Shown piece by piece: positions 33,900 to 43,657 of a DNA stretch of 64,000 bases. How positions within the stretch are numbered: position 1 is the first letter of the stretch; each line of letters begins with the position of its first letter. The translations under genes and the position numbers were made by a program. Under the pieces are notes generated by a model. The model was not told the DNA's origin. It did no database searches and saw only the letters and a list, made by a program, of their open reading frames with translations. The stretch is from contig JAJEKV010000005.1 in the NCBI GenBank assembly GCA_021234155.1, positions 12,825,787 to 12,889,786 of the forward strand. The letters run 5' to 3'. This stretch comes from Isoetes taiwanensis. Lineage: Eukaryota > Streptophyta > Lycopodiopsida > Isoetales > Isoetaceae.

Positions 33900-35540
33900 C
33901 CGCTAATGGCTCCAATGCCCCCGGAATTAAGCTGCTCCGCCTTTGTCTGCCGACATAGCCGGGCATTCCTTGATGTAGCGGGCCACCGCTTCTTCATTCC
34001 TCGGCCAATAATAGCTGGCGCACTTTGAAATATATTTTCATGAATCCCGCATGGCCAGCTATTATTTTGTTAAGCGTGTCGTGGAGGATCAATTTCCTTA
34101 CACCTGATGATTCTGCACGCACAACTTGTTCTTATGGTATAACAGGTTGCCTTCCTTCTTAAAATGCTTAAAGGCCTCCCCGCTCCTTATCCGTTTCTAG
34201 CCTCCTAGAGAGACTTGCCCATACTTCCTTGAAATCCACGTAAATTTGGCAAGGACTCTTCAATCTTTTACCAAAGTCGCTGGAGATCGCCGAAATTGCA
34301 TTGCAATGCACTCTAGTTGTCGGGGATGCCTTGAAAGCGCATCCGCTACCACATTGAGCTTCCCCGCTTGTAGACTATATCAAAGTCGTACTCTTCAAGG
34401 AACTCCATCCACCTTCTCGCGCTCGGGTTGAGGTGTGGTTGCGTGAATACATATTGGAGGCTCGGTGGTCTCAGTATCCAACCGGAACTTCCTTCCCAAA
34501 AGGTAGTGCCTCAAATTCTTAATGCCACGACAACCTTAAGCAATTCTTGATGATGCGTGGGGGGTGGCGTGTTTGGCGTCGTTCATCTTCACGGAATCAT
34601 GCGCTACCACGGCGCTCTTCTTGCATAAGCACTGCACTGCTGTAGCTATCTTACTCGCGTCGGTCATACAAGCTTATCTTTCTGCGGGTCCGGCAGGAGG
34701 GTTAGGACTGGGGCTGTTGTTAAAGCTTCCTTCAACAATTCAAACCACCTTGGGCTTTCTTGTGCCAATGCTCTGCCCAATCTTTCACTTTCTCCGCCCG
34801 CGTCAAGTGCGTTGGCGGGGCTGCTATCTTGGCAAAGTTCTTCACGAACTTCTCAGAGTACCACTAGGGCGAGAAAACCGACTTCATGCACATTCTTGCC
34901 CGACCCTTTGAATGGCGCTTCAATCTTCGGGATCCGTCGAGATGCCTTCTGGCGAGATCATGCCCTAGATACTCTACCTTCTACGTTCTTGAGTGGCGCC
35001 GACAACTTGGCGCATAACCGGTGCCTCTTCAACTTCTCCAAAGACTCTTCTCAAGTGTTGTACATGCTCTTCAAGGGATCTGCTATACACCAAAATGTCA
35101 TCAAAGAAAACAATCACAAAGGTGTCTAAGAACTCCCTCAAGATGTCGTTCATGAGCCCTCATGAACGTTAAGGGGCATTCGATAAGCCGAAGGGCATTA
35201 CCGCGTGAACTCATAGTGCCCATACCGCGTTTCACCAAGGGTCTTATGGATATCTTCTTCCTTTATCCCGATCGATGATAACCCGACCTTAAGTCGATTT
35301 TGGAGAAGATCTTTGCACCTTTGAGCTGATCCATCAAGTCATCTCGATCCGGGGGAGCTGCACTTGTTCTTAATGGTGTGCTTGTTCAACCGCCTATAGT
35401 CTATGCACATCCTTAAATCGCCATCCTTCTTCTTAACGAAGAGAATGGGCGCCCAAATGGCGTAAACACTAGGTCTAATAAAACCTAGGTCAAGCAGCTC
35501 ACGCGAATCGCTTCTTTAGCTCCGGCAATTCTGCGTTGTC
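33900..35540 (-). pseudogene. Reverse transcriptase / RNase H region, heavily indel-damaged
   Basis: Read across several frames, the minus strand near 35480-35280 gives text of the pattern [43 protein letters not shown] and TLGETRYGHYEFT, the conserved fingers and palm of gypsy RT. Downstream phrases (33990-34600) correspond to RNase H and the tether before integrase. No frame stays open for more than about 60 codons, so indels occur roughly every 100 bases. This is a dead polymerase. Confidence 0.75.
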
Positions 35541-36375
35541 ATTCTATATGGAGCCTTGCTCGTTGGCTTTGTTCTGGTTCGAGTGCAATCTCGCACTCAA
35601 CTCCCCTATAGGGAGGAAGCTGCTTGATCTCATCTGGAAAGAGATCATGGAACTCCGTGATCAGCTTAGCTACTTGCTTCGGCAACTTGCTGAGCACCTT
35701 GTTTTCTTTGCTTCCTTCCGATTCCGGCTCACTACTCTCAAGCTTGAAGATGTATGCCATCTGCTCGCTCTTGATGCACTTGAACAGTCTCTTAGAAGAC
35801 ATGCACTGCATGATGGGGACAACTTCTTTACCTGTGATTTCGATGATCTTGCCGTCGGGCGTTGGGAAGGTCACTTTTCGCTTTCCACAGTCGATAATGG
35901 CCCCTGCTGGCCCAAGGTACTCCATTCCTATGATCAAGTCATACTTGCCAATGCCCATTACTTCAGCCCCCATCCGGATATTAATCCGGCAAGTCGATGT
36001 CGGTTAATTCTCTTTGCCCGCCGCGCCTCCATCGCACCACTTGCTAAGACAACGGGTTTTGGCTTTGACTTTAGCGGCTTCAACTTCAACATTTGAACCA
36101 TGCGGGGATGCAAAGTTATGGCTACTTCCCGAGTCTATCAAGACTATGAAGGACTTGGCCTTGGCCTTCCCCTTTGTGGAAATTACCTTATCCGGCTCTC
36201 GCATTGTTCTCGTATCTATTGCGGCAAGGATATGACACTCACCCCGAATGTAGTCGGCGGGCTTCTTCGGGCCGCCGTCGTCGCCGGACAGAAGGCCCCA
36301 ATCTCCCAACTCCGCTAGAGCCGCACTCATGACGTAGGGGCGGTTTGCTGTCCCTATGGCCTCGGCTGGAAGCAC
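35539..36375 (-). pseudogene. Retrotransposon aspartic protease
   Basis: The frame at 36375-36004 contains KAKSFIVLIDSGSSHNFASP with the catalytic D-S-G of pepsin-like retroviral proteases. The frame at 35973-35539 contains YDLIIGMEYLGPAGAIIDCG, the typical second half, and runs on into the linker leading to RT (HDLFPDEIKQLPPYRGVECE). A frameshift near 36000 splits the two halves. Confidence 0.85.
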
Positions 36376-36604
36376 CTCGGCATATTTGCTTTTCTATGCA
36401 CTCCGCCTCTTTTCCTTGGGCATCGCCGCAAAGGATCGTCTTGCTTTGGAGTAGTTTGACCCCTCCCGCTTGTCCTTGAAGGACACCCGCTTCTTCTCCT
36501 GCTTTGCTTCCCCGGTTTCCACCATGTGGGGCTCTAGCTGGGCACGGATTTGGTTGCCCCGGGGCTATAGCTTCCGCCGCCTTGCCTTTATCCCCGAAAA
36601 TCAC

Positions 36605-37500
36605 TGGCTTACGCCCGCTATTCCAGGGTCCGACCCCGCAAGCTTATAGCCTTGGACTCGCCCGATCTTGTCCTAGGGTTTATTGCTCTCACAAGCTTAT
36701 GGATCTCCTCATTCAGCCCCTCGATATAGCTTTCCCTTTGCATGCTTCTCTCCCAACCGGCACATACTGACCTTAGCCTCATGAATTCCCTCGTATATTT
36801 TCTCGACTGATTTGTTTCCTCGTTGGAGCCTATAGAACTCTTTTGCATCATCTTTGGACTTATGTTCCCTTGGGACGTAATGGCTTTGAAGGCTTTTTGC
36901 AAACTTCTTGAACTTACAAGCATCCCTCGCTTAAGCCATGTGCCTTTGCATAACCCTTCCACCAAATCCGTGCGGCTCCCTTCAAGTTGGCTGTTGCCAC
37001 TCTTCCTTTGTCTTTATCCTTCATGCCATAAGCATTGCCGTACTCACTCATCTCGTCCGACCATGCCTCTGCTTCCAATCGACGACCTGTTCTCCCCGAA
37101 GCTGTTCCGATTCAAGGCCTTCCATACATTGCCCGGTCGCGGAATCTACCTTCTTACGGTAGTCGAGGCCCTGGTGTCCCTTTTGTAGATCCATCACGGG
37201 GTGTTTCTACGCCTTCCCTCTTGGTGTTCCTTTGCCTTCCATCCGTTCGGTCACGGGCCTGCTCTTCCTCTTCACCGTCCCGAAGTCACGAAATCGAGCT
37301 TGAGTGAGGAGGAATCCGAGCTGGGGATCTCCTTCTCTTGCTCCTCTTCTTGTCCCTTCCCGTTTCCGAAGCTGATGCTTGTGGCAATTGAGCATTGCCC
37401 ACCAACCCCAACCTCTCCTTGTGCGGCTAATAGAGCCTTTATCGTTCAAGGTCCGTCCTCATCGGGATATCTCCTCCTCTGGGGTCATGGGTTCCATTTC
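36605..37500 (-). pseudogene. Retrotransposon gag
   Basis: A retrotransposon gag-type helical region is clear: SRKYTREFMRLRSVCAGWER followed by QRESYIEGLNEEIHKLVRA, plus an upstream 'FKAITS...' stretch. The likely start is near 37500 (MEPMTPEEEIS). A zinc knuckle is not readable because of frameshifts between 36600 and 36400. Gag would form the virus-like particle. Confidence 0.75.
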
Positions 37501-37778
37501 TTCAAATAAGTTCCTTGTCGGGGGTGGTCTGGGCGGGGTCTGTTCTTCCCTAAGGTCTTGGCGTTGTCGCCTCGCTGAGCCTAGGCCTCTAACTGCATAC
37601 ACAAGTGATTCATGGCTATATGGTTAGTTTTACTTGTTCCCTCGCATTGTTTATGGTTTGTTGGCATAATTGTGGAGTAAAATATATCAACAAAACATTT
37701 AAAGTGCAACAGAGATTATATTCATATATATATTATATAATATTTTAGTACAAAAAGTCTCCGGGATCAAGAGTCTAA

Positions 37779-39324
37779 CTAGTCTTGAAATCCGCAGAAA
37801 GGCGGGTTGTCCTCAAGGAACTTTTTAACTTGGGCCGCCCCTACCGAAAGTGACCCAAGTTCGATGATGCTTGCCGACGAGCCTCCCTGTATGGCTCTCA
37901 CCAGGTCTTCTACCCCGCGGTGGGATGTAAGGGCCGCGATCCGCGCCAATCTCGCCTCGACGCCGGTGGGGTATGGCCGAAGTCGAAGAGGTCAAGTGCC
38001 ATTGTCCTCTTGACTAAGACAAAGATAGTCGGCGTTTGTTGCTATTCGAGCATGCACGCCGAGCACGAGAGTGCAATCGGCATGAACACTCCTTCTTCAC
38101 CTCGGGACTGAACTTGCGGTGTATTACCGCTATTCTCCCCATCCATGCGGCGGCAAGTAGTACTGGCGACACATGTCGTTGTGTGTCGCCAGAAGCTTCT
38201 CCGCTTGTTTGGCCTCCGACTCTGTGCCGCGGCGTATTTCGTCGACCTCAATTTCAGTCAGCTCCTGTAGTCTTCAATTGTCGCGATCCGAGGCTCCTCG
38301 AGGTCGATTCCTTCTCCTTTTGGCGGGGTGGTGTCGAAGGACTTCGGCATTAGGATGCTCGTGGTCTTCCCACCGGATCCCCATCTCGTTCTTGGGCGAG
38401 GAACTCTCCTCCTCGTTGGCGGCTCCATTTCGTCCATCATTTGCACGATGTTCTTTGTAGGCACGGATATGGAGGTCGTCTCCCACGGCCAGGTGTCGGC
38501 CTCCCCTCACTTGAAGCCGGAAAGTCGAGGCTCCCGGACGATGAAGTCGCCCATGCCTGGGTCGGGCCGCAGGTTGGTGGAGCAGATTCGTCCAACTCCG
38601 AGCTCCCTCTCCCCGCATTGGGAAGGTTGCCCGGATGTTTTGGGAGTAGATACTCCTCTCGGTTGATGATGATAGGGGCTAGGCTTGTGATGCCTAGCCA
38701 GAGTGGGGAGCAACTCGATGCCCTGGCCGGCTCGCCGAAATTGATCAGCTCCTGCCTCGCTGGGCGCCGTTCTTAGTCTGAAGTCGATTTCGCGGTATCC
38801 TTTCGTTGTCCGATTCCTCTTCATCCTCTCTTGCTTCTCGTTTCTCGTTGATCGCAAGCACGACATCCCGCTTCTTCCCTTACCTTTGCTATGGGGTCTA
38901 CCTCCATCGGAGGGATAGAGGTTGCCCCCATCGGGTTCTCGTGTGATTGGGATAAGAAGATGGCTAGGGCTGCGGTGTAAGAGAAGTACTTGGTCCTATT
39001 GGTCCGTCGGGGACCATGTAGTCGAGGCGACCCTCGCCTTGTTAGTCAAGTACTTGGCGATGTTGGGGACATCGCCCAAGGTCGCTTGAAGGGATGGGCG
39101 AGGGGAACTTAAGTATCCTATGCAAGGGGGACTTGGACAAGGGAAGGTCCTACCCTAGCTTGAAATTCTGCTAGCACCTGCCTATATGCTTGGGTTGCAT
39201 TTAGCATGGCTTGGATGTCGATTTCTTTCCCAAAGATTTGGAAGATGTCATTGACATCTGCCTCTAAGAAGACATGGGCACCGGCTATTTGTACCATCGC
39301 CCAAGTCGGCCAGAAGTGGGCCAT
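37779..39324 (-). pseudogene. Extra retrotransposon gene A, unidentified, between H3-like gene and gag
   Basis: A gene-like stretch of about 515 nominal codons, broken by frameshifts, with its own TATA box 115 bases upstream of the ATG (39324). It starts MAHFWPTWAMVQIAGAHVFL and continues EADVNDIFQIFGKEIDIQAM, then LNATQAYRQVLAEFQARVGP. Later readable pieces include ATLGDVPNIAKYLTNKARVA, YFSYTAALAIFLSQSHENPM, a charged Arg/Glu/Lys-rich middle, LTEIEVDEIRRGTESEAKQA and a C-terminus SIIELGSLSVGAAQVKKFLE ending at a TAG at 37779. It is rich in helix-forming residues in the first and last parts. I do not recognise a family. A faint likeness of VNDIFQIFGKE to the H2B phrase VNDIFERIAGE is not enough to call it a histone. 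It lies in the sense orientation of the element. Confidence 0.5.
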
Positions 39325-39438
39325 TGATCTAACAAAGAAGGGAGTATCAAACGGATGCAGAAGCGCCTCAGGGAGCTGAAAGATCGCCTAAGCAGTGGAG
39401 AGCAAATTTGCAGGGTGCCAATTGAGAAATGGGGGACT

Positions 39439-39446
39439 TATTTATA
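39439..39446 (-). promoter_or_regulatory. TATA box of extra gene A
   Basis: TATAAATA on the minus strand, followed 7 bases on by CCCCCATTTCTC. The H3-like gene has the same arrangement (TATAAATAG, then CCCCCATTTTTC). The two promoters therefore look like duplicates of one module. Confidence 0.6.
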
Positions 39447-39626
39447 GAAAAGGGGGAAACCCTAATTTTTGGATGACCTAGAATTTACTGAGATTAGGCA
39501 ATTCTGACCTATTAAGGAATGCAATTGCAAGTTTGAAGACTATTTCTAGGGTTTGAGCGCGCTAAGGACAACTACTGAACCTATTGTACAATTTGGAGAT
39601 CATTTGGTGAAGAATGGTATTTGCGA

Positions 39627-39691
39627 GGTCTCACGCGTTCCGCACTCCATTTTGAGAATGTCGAAATCTGTCCTGGCGCGACGTGTGAGAC
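39627..39691. repeat. Palindrome copy A (65 bp)
   Basis: Arms GGTCTCACGCGTT-CGC and GCGCGACGTGTGAGAC flank a centre with GTCGAAATCTGTCCTG. It lies 181 bp upstream of the TATA of gene A and is one of four related imperfect inverted repeats in this element. Confidence 0.8.
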
Positions 39692-39822
39692 ATGGGTCCT
39701 AATTGGGCTAGGCTTACTCAATTTAAGTGATCTAAGGCTGTAATTCCATTAAACTCATCGAGTTAGGCAGAATTGACCCCTTACTTAGTCGATTTGGAGC
39801 TGTTTTGGGCATTTTTGGGCAT

Positions 39823-39890
39823 GGTCTCACCGCGTTGCGCCCGGCCATTTCGAGATTCTAGAAATCTGTCCCCGGCTACGACGCAGAGAC
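39823..39890. repeat. Palindrome copy B (68 bp)
   Basis: Arms GGTCTCACCGCGTTGCGCC and GGCTACGACGCAGAGAC flank the centre CATTTCGAGATTCTAGAAAT. About 130 bp upstream of copy A and related to it. Confidence 0.75.
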
Positions 39891-40033
39891 ATCGTCTCAA
39901 TTTTGCTCAAAGCTCCAATTTAATCAAAACAAAAGCTAGGGATCGATATCTTAACCTATTTAAACAGGGTTTGACACTTTATTTACACAAAAATTTCTTT
40001 ATATTAACAAAATTTTCCAGTTATTTACAAAAT

Positions 40034-41281
40034 TCAAGGGCGTTCTCCCTTGATGTGCCTGGCAAGATACATATCCTGCCTCATGAGGGTAACCCTCTTC
40101 GCGTGCACCGTGCAGGCCGTTGAGTCTTCAAAATGCTTTACTATATTTGCTTCGGCCGCCTCCTGTAAACACAACAAAGATCTCGTTGGGGTCCGCAGCG
40201 CGTACGTGTTATATTCTTACATAACCAGCGGACCAAAGCGTTGAAGCGGTGCGGGGGATCAAGAGTCCGTAGCTCCTCTGGAAGTGCCGGATTTCCTTGA
40301 GGGCTCTGTTCTCCAACTTCTTCTTGCCGGCCCGCTTCTTTCCTGGTGCTCTGGGAGGCTTGGGCTTTGGTGGAGGGGGCTTCAGTGTCTGACTCTTCGT
40401 CGGGTGTCCGCCTTCAATCGTTCTCACCTGGTGCTCCTGGTAATAGGCATTGTAAGCCTCCCACTTCGCCATGTAAGCGTTGTGCTCCTTGATCCTCTTC
40501 GATAGACCTTGGCCGGGGTCTATCACATATGCCTCCCGTTGTGGCCGTGGGGGCCTTGACCCTATCCCCGTCGGCAGGAGCGGTGGGAGCCGCCACCTTG
40601 ACCCTCCTCTGCTCTTGGGGGCATGCGCTCGGGGACCTCTTCCTCCAAAGGGGCTTTGAAGAGCTTGCCCGTCTGCGCCCGGACGCGTAGTCTTGGTCGA
40701 ATTAAATCGTCGATTGGAAGGCGGGGTCTCTTCGCTGATGGTTTGGTTGATTACGGGACCCGTGCGCTCAAACAACAGCCTTCACAACTTTCTGCCCGGC
40801 TGCCTTGATGGCTTTGGCCTTTCTCTTCTTCGGCCCGGCGTAGTGAGGTCGTCTTCCGACTCTTAGGTCCCTGCTCCGTGGCGTTCTTTAGCTTCATACT
40901 TGCTTATAGGCGTGCAAGATCGGCTTCTTCATCCGGGGTGAGCCGGCCGAGCTGGCGCTCTTCTCTCCCTTGCTCCCTCGGTGTGGGTCTCATTGCAGTG
41001 TTGCTCCCGGCTATTGGCTGCCACAATGCGCTCCCTTGGCTCCTCGGTCCTCTCCTCCTCTGCGATGTCCTCTAGGATTTGATGCATGATGTCGGCGGCC
41101 GCCGCCGCCTATGATCTCGGTGTGGTCGCTCCGATCCGATCCCCGCATCTTTCTCGAAGAGGAATCGCCTTCAGGAAAAGGCGTTCTTGTAGGACCCTCG
41201 AAAGAGGCCAGAACAGCTGGGGCTATTTGGATGATTCGCCGCGTGAGGCTTCCTTTGATCATTTTTTGTGCGGGCCATCAT
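40034..41281 (-). pseudogene. Histone H3-like gene carried by the LTR retrotransposon
   Basis: The minus strand begins ATG-ATG-GCC and reads M-A-R-T-K, the invariant start of the H3 tail, 94 bases after a TATA box. A long Arg/Lys/Pro-rich region follows in shifted frames (SETPPSNRRFN, KPPPPKPKPPRAPGKKRAGK). Then comes an H3 alphaN helix, ALKEIRHFQRSYGLLIP (compare ALREIRKYQKSTELLIRK). A shift at a run of five C (40253-40257) leads to LQRF, a TAA at the position of a conserved Gln, and EYNTYALR. The fold then closes with [15 protein letters not shown] and [20 protein letters not shown], ending ERP-stop exactly where H3 ends (RGERA). All H3 core helices are thus represented. The tail/linker is about 300 codons, far longer than the 40-residue H3 tail, and loop 1 has an extra residue, as in divergent or centromeric H3. 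Three or more frameshifts and one nonsense codon make this copy a pseudogene. It would have been a chromatin protein made by the element. Its role is inference only. Confidence 0.82.
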
Positions 41282-41374
41282 TTCTTTGCCGACGGAGCTA
41301 AAGCGCCCGTAAGATCGCCTTGATAGTCGCAGCGAAGTTCTAGGGAAGAACGAGGGAAAAATGGGGGTCTAGGT

Positions 41375-41383
41375 CTATTTATA
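41375..41383 (-). promoter_or_regulatory. TATA box of the H3-like gene
   Basis: TATAAATAG on the minus strand, followed by CCCCCATTTTTCCCTCG and, 94 bases on, the ATG-ATG. It implies transcription of the extra gene separately from the LTR. Confidence 0.62.
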
Positions 41384-41455
41384 GGGTCAAGTTTTAGGTC
41401 AACTGTTACTACCTTTTTGGGTTGTCTAAAGCACCTAAAACACCTAATTAAGCAA

Positions 41456-41523
41456 GGTCTCACACGTTGCGCCCAGCCCGATTTCGAAAATGTCGAAATC
41501 TGTCCTGGCGCGACGTGTGAGAC
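41456..41523. repeat. Palindrome copy C (68 bp, best conserved)
   Basis: Outer arms GGTCTCACACGTTGCGCC and GGCGCGACGTGTGAGAC pair almost fully. The inner arms GATTTCGA and TCGAAATC pair perfectly around AAATG. The whole unit could fold as a long hairpin. It lies 73 bp upstream of the TATA of the H3-like gene. Confidence 0.85.
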
Positions 41524-41640
41524 ATGGTGGGGTCCACTATTAAATTAACATGTAACATGCTAAATCTACTGATTCTTAGCTTAAAATTAGAATTATCAAG
41601 TTATTTTACAGTATTTTACAACTTGTGTCAAAATTTGAAT

Positions 41641-41699
41641 GTCTCACACGCTATACCCGATTTGAGATTCTAGAAATCGTCCCGGCGCCGACGTGAGAC
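41641..41699. repeat. Palindrome copy D (59 bp)
   Basis: Arms GTCTCACACGC and GCGCCGACGTGAGAC flank the centre GATTTGAGATTCTAGAAATC. It lies 118 bp upstream of copy C, so each extra gene has a pair of these units at similar spacing. Confidence 0.75.
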
Positions 41700-41902
41700 C
41701 AACTCCTACTTTTTTGGATGTTGGCTCATCAATTTTTAATCTTTTTACATTTTTATTCATTTTAACTGTTACTAGCTTAGCATACTACAAAAATGAGAAA
41801 AAAAACAAAAAATTTTCTCATTTTTTTTTCGTGGTTTGAGGATCCTATCAAGTTAGTGCTCTCGGGAACATGGCTGCTTTGCTCTTGGTCTCCAAGAACA
41901 TA

Positions 41903-41913
41903 GCTCGATACCA
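41903..41913 (-). other. Primer binding site (initiator tRNA-Met)
   Basis: The minus strand just inside the 5' LTR reads TGGTATCGAGC, close to the plant tRNA-iMet complement TGGTATCAGAGC. It is 3 bases from the LTR end and confirms the direction of reverse transcription. Confidence 0.8.
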
Positions 41914-41916
41914 CCG

Positions 41917-43595
41917 CGTGATGTCCCCTACTCATATACTGGTGCACTCACCGTATACAAACAGGAGTTCATCCCCATACCAGCTCCTCCATGCCGATCT
42001 GAGGGGCCCTCCACATATCACTTTAAAACCGCGGCCGGGTTCCGGTGGGAAGAGTGAAGGGGTCATTTACCCCGATCTCCCTCAGGGTCTACCTAGCTGC
42101 GGAAGCGTAAACATACATGTTAGTATATAACATAAGCACATAGCCACCTCGAAGGGTGGTCCATCACGTCTGCATAAACAAGGTGAGCACAATACATATG
42201 GGGAGTTCTACCCAAGGCTCGGACTCAAAGGGAATGACTAGCACGGCTTGGGTCTCCGTGAGATCATTGCGCATTGAATTCATGGCAATGGATTTGGCTG
42301 GCATAAGAACATGGCGTAGGGTTGTCCACTCCATCCGCCCCTCCTGTGCACACCTTGTAGAGTAGGTTGAAAAGTGTTGGGACCCGACTGTAGCCCGCCG
42401 GATGCATAGCCGAAAGGGCTATTCCTGGGTTCATCCTCCCAGTTCCGATGGGGCAGGTAGGGACCACTCCCTCCAGAGATCTACCTGCTGACTCAAGGTG
42501 ACTAGAGGGCCACTGCCCTTATTCAAGCTGAACCTTTGGAAAGTGAACACCACTTCACGGGTGTCGAGCCCATGCCTTGCCCACACGCAGTGGCAAGCCA
42601 TCAGACCTAGTCACAATGATCCCTGGTAGGCTTTACACACCAGAGGGATCGTTCAAGAGTCAGGACAGGAACCTCCTTCTCAGCCAGTCTGGCCCCTTCA
42701 CCCACAACCCGGTGTGGCTCCTCATTACCAGGCGAATCTATTGTGTGCTAGAGAGGCTAATCTAGGAGCATCTACTACCAAGCTTTGGGTCTCTACCCCC
42801 TTCCCAATACAAGGAGTTCATAGAGATACATCATCCACATACATCATAAGAGACTAAAGAACAAGATCTAATCTATGTCATAGAGTTAGGTTCTTTAGTT
42901 AGAGGCTGGTATCTAGGGATCTAGAAGGCTGTTATGGGCAATTTAATAGGCTAAACCCTCTTGATTCTATGGACCTGAAATAGGGTTTAGACTATCTAAC
43001 CGACCAAATACCTGATCCTTGGGTGGCTCCTCCTGACCTGAGCTCGACCATCCTGCTGAGACGTTCGAATCAAGGAAAACTAAGGATGCAATTCTCCCAA
43101 GCAGAGTCTGGGAGGCGGTTTTGGTTTGTTGAGGCACCAAAACAGAGTTCTAAAGCCCTAAAATCGAAAAATTGGGCAAGTTAGGGTTTCCCACCCTATA
43201 TAGACAAGGGGTTGGTTAGGGTTTCCAATTATCCTCTTTTGGCATGTGGGATAATTGGAAATGGGCCCACTTGCCTTTAAGGGCTAGGTGGCCAAATGTG
43301 CACACATGGAAATGTGTGCCCACATTAATGTGTACATTGGAAAATGTGCACATTAATTGCACCTATGGGTGTGGCCCACTTGGCATGAAGTGTCCACTTG
43401 GAATGTGTGCCCACATTAATGTGTACATTGGAAAATGTGCACATTAATAGTTGCACCTATTTCTGGCGAGTTGCCCCCTAGGGCTACCCCACTGCTACAC
43501 GCGCTAGCGCGTCGGCCCAGTAAAGTGGCGCAGCGCGGCGGTTTGGGATGCGGTATCGTCTTGGGGCGATATACCGTCTTTGGGCGAACGTCACA
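41917..43595 (-). repeat. Right LTR (5' LTR of the element)
   Basis: 1679 bp, homologous to 30234-31901, including the tandem 48-bp phrase at 43311-43358 and 43402-43449. It ends GAACGTCACA before the AGTAC duplication. The other end has drifted (CGTGATG instead of TGTGACG). Confidence 0.92.
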
Positions 43596-43600
43596 AGTAC
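43596..43600. repeat. Target-site duplication AGTAC (right)
   Basis: Exact copy of 30229-30233, immediately outside the right LTR. Confidence 0.9.
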
Positions 43601-43657
43601 AAATCCATGGTCGGAAAATTTTCGCAATTCATGCATGACATCTCTTCCAAGACGAGG

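Larger units (their letters stand above)
30234..43595 (-). mobile_element. Ty3/gypsy LTR retrotransposon with two extra genes, including a histone H3-like one
   Basis: 13,362 bp, transcribed on the minus strand, inserted into the Helitron Rep-Hel gene. Order from the 5' end (right): LTR 41917-43595, tRNA-Met primer site 41903-41913, palindrome pair and TATA, H3-like gene, second palindrome pair and TATA, unidentified gene, gag, protease, RT/RNase H, integrase, chromodomain-like tail, polypurine tract, LTR 30234-31901. LTRs begin TGTGACGT and end ACGTCACA. The two LTRs differ by many substitutions and small indels, and every gene carries frameshifts, so it is an old inactive copy. Additional sense genes between the 5' LTR and gag are unusual for gypsy elements. 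Confidence 0.9.

Noticed and set aside
37035-37307. Plus-strand open frames across gag-pol (for example 35536-36096, 36823-37188, 38036-38666)
   Set aside because: They are antisense shadows of retrotransposon genes that read correctly on the minus strand.
39118-39324. Histone H2B-like call for the start of extra gene A
   Set aside because: Only VNDIF and a nearby GKE resemble H2B. The rest of the fold and the tail do not align.
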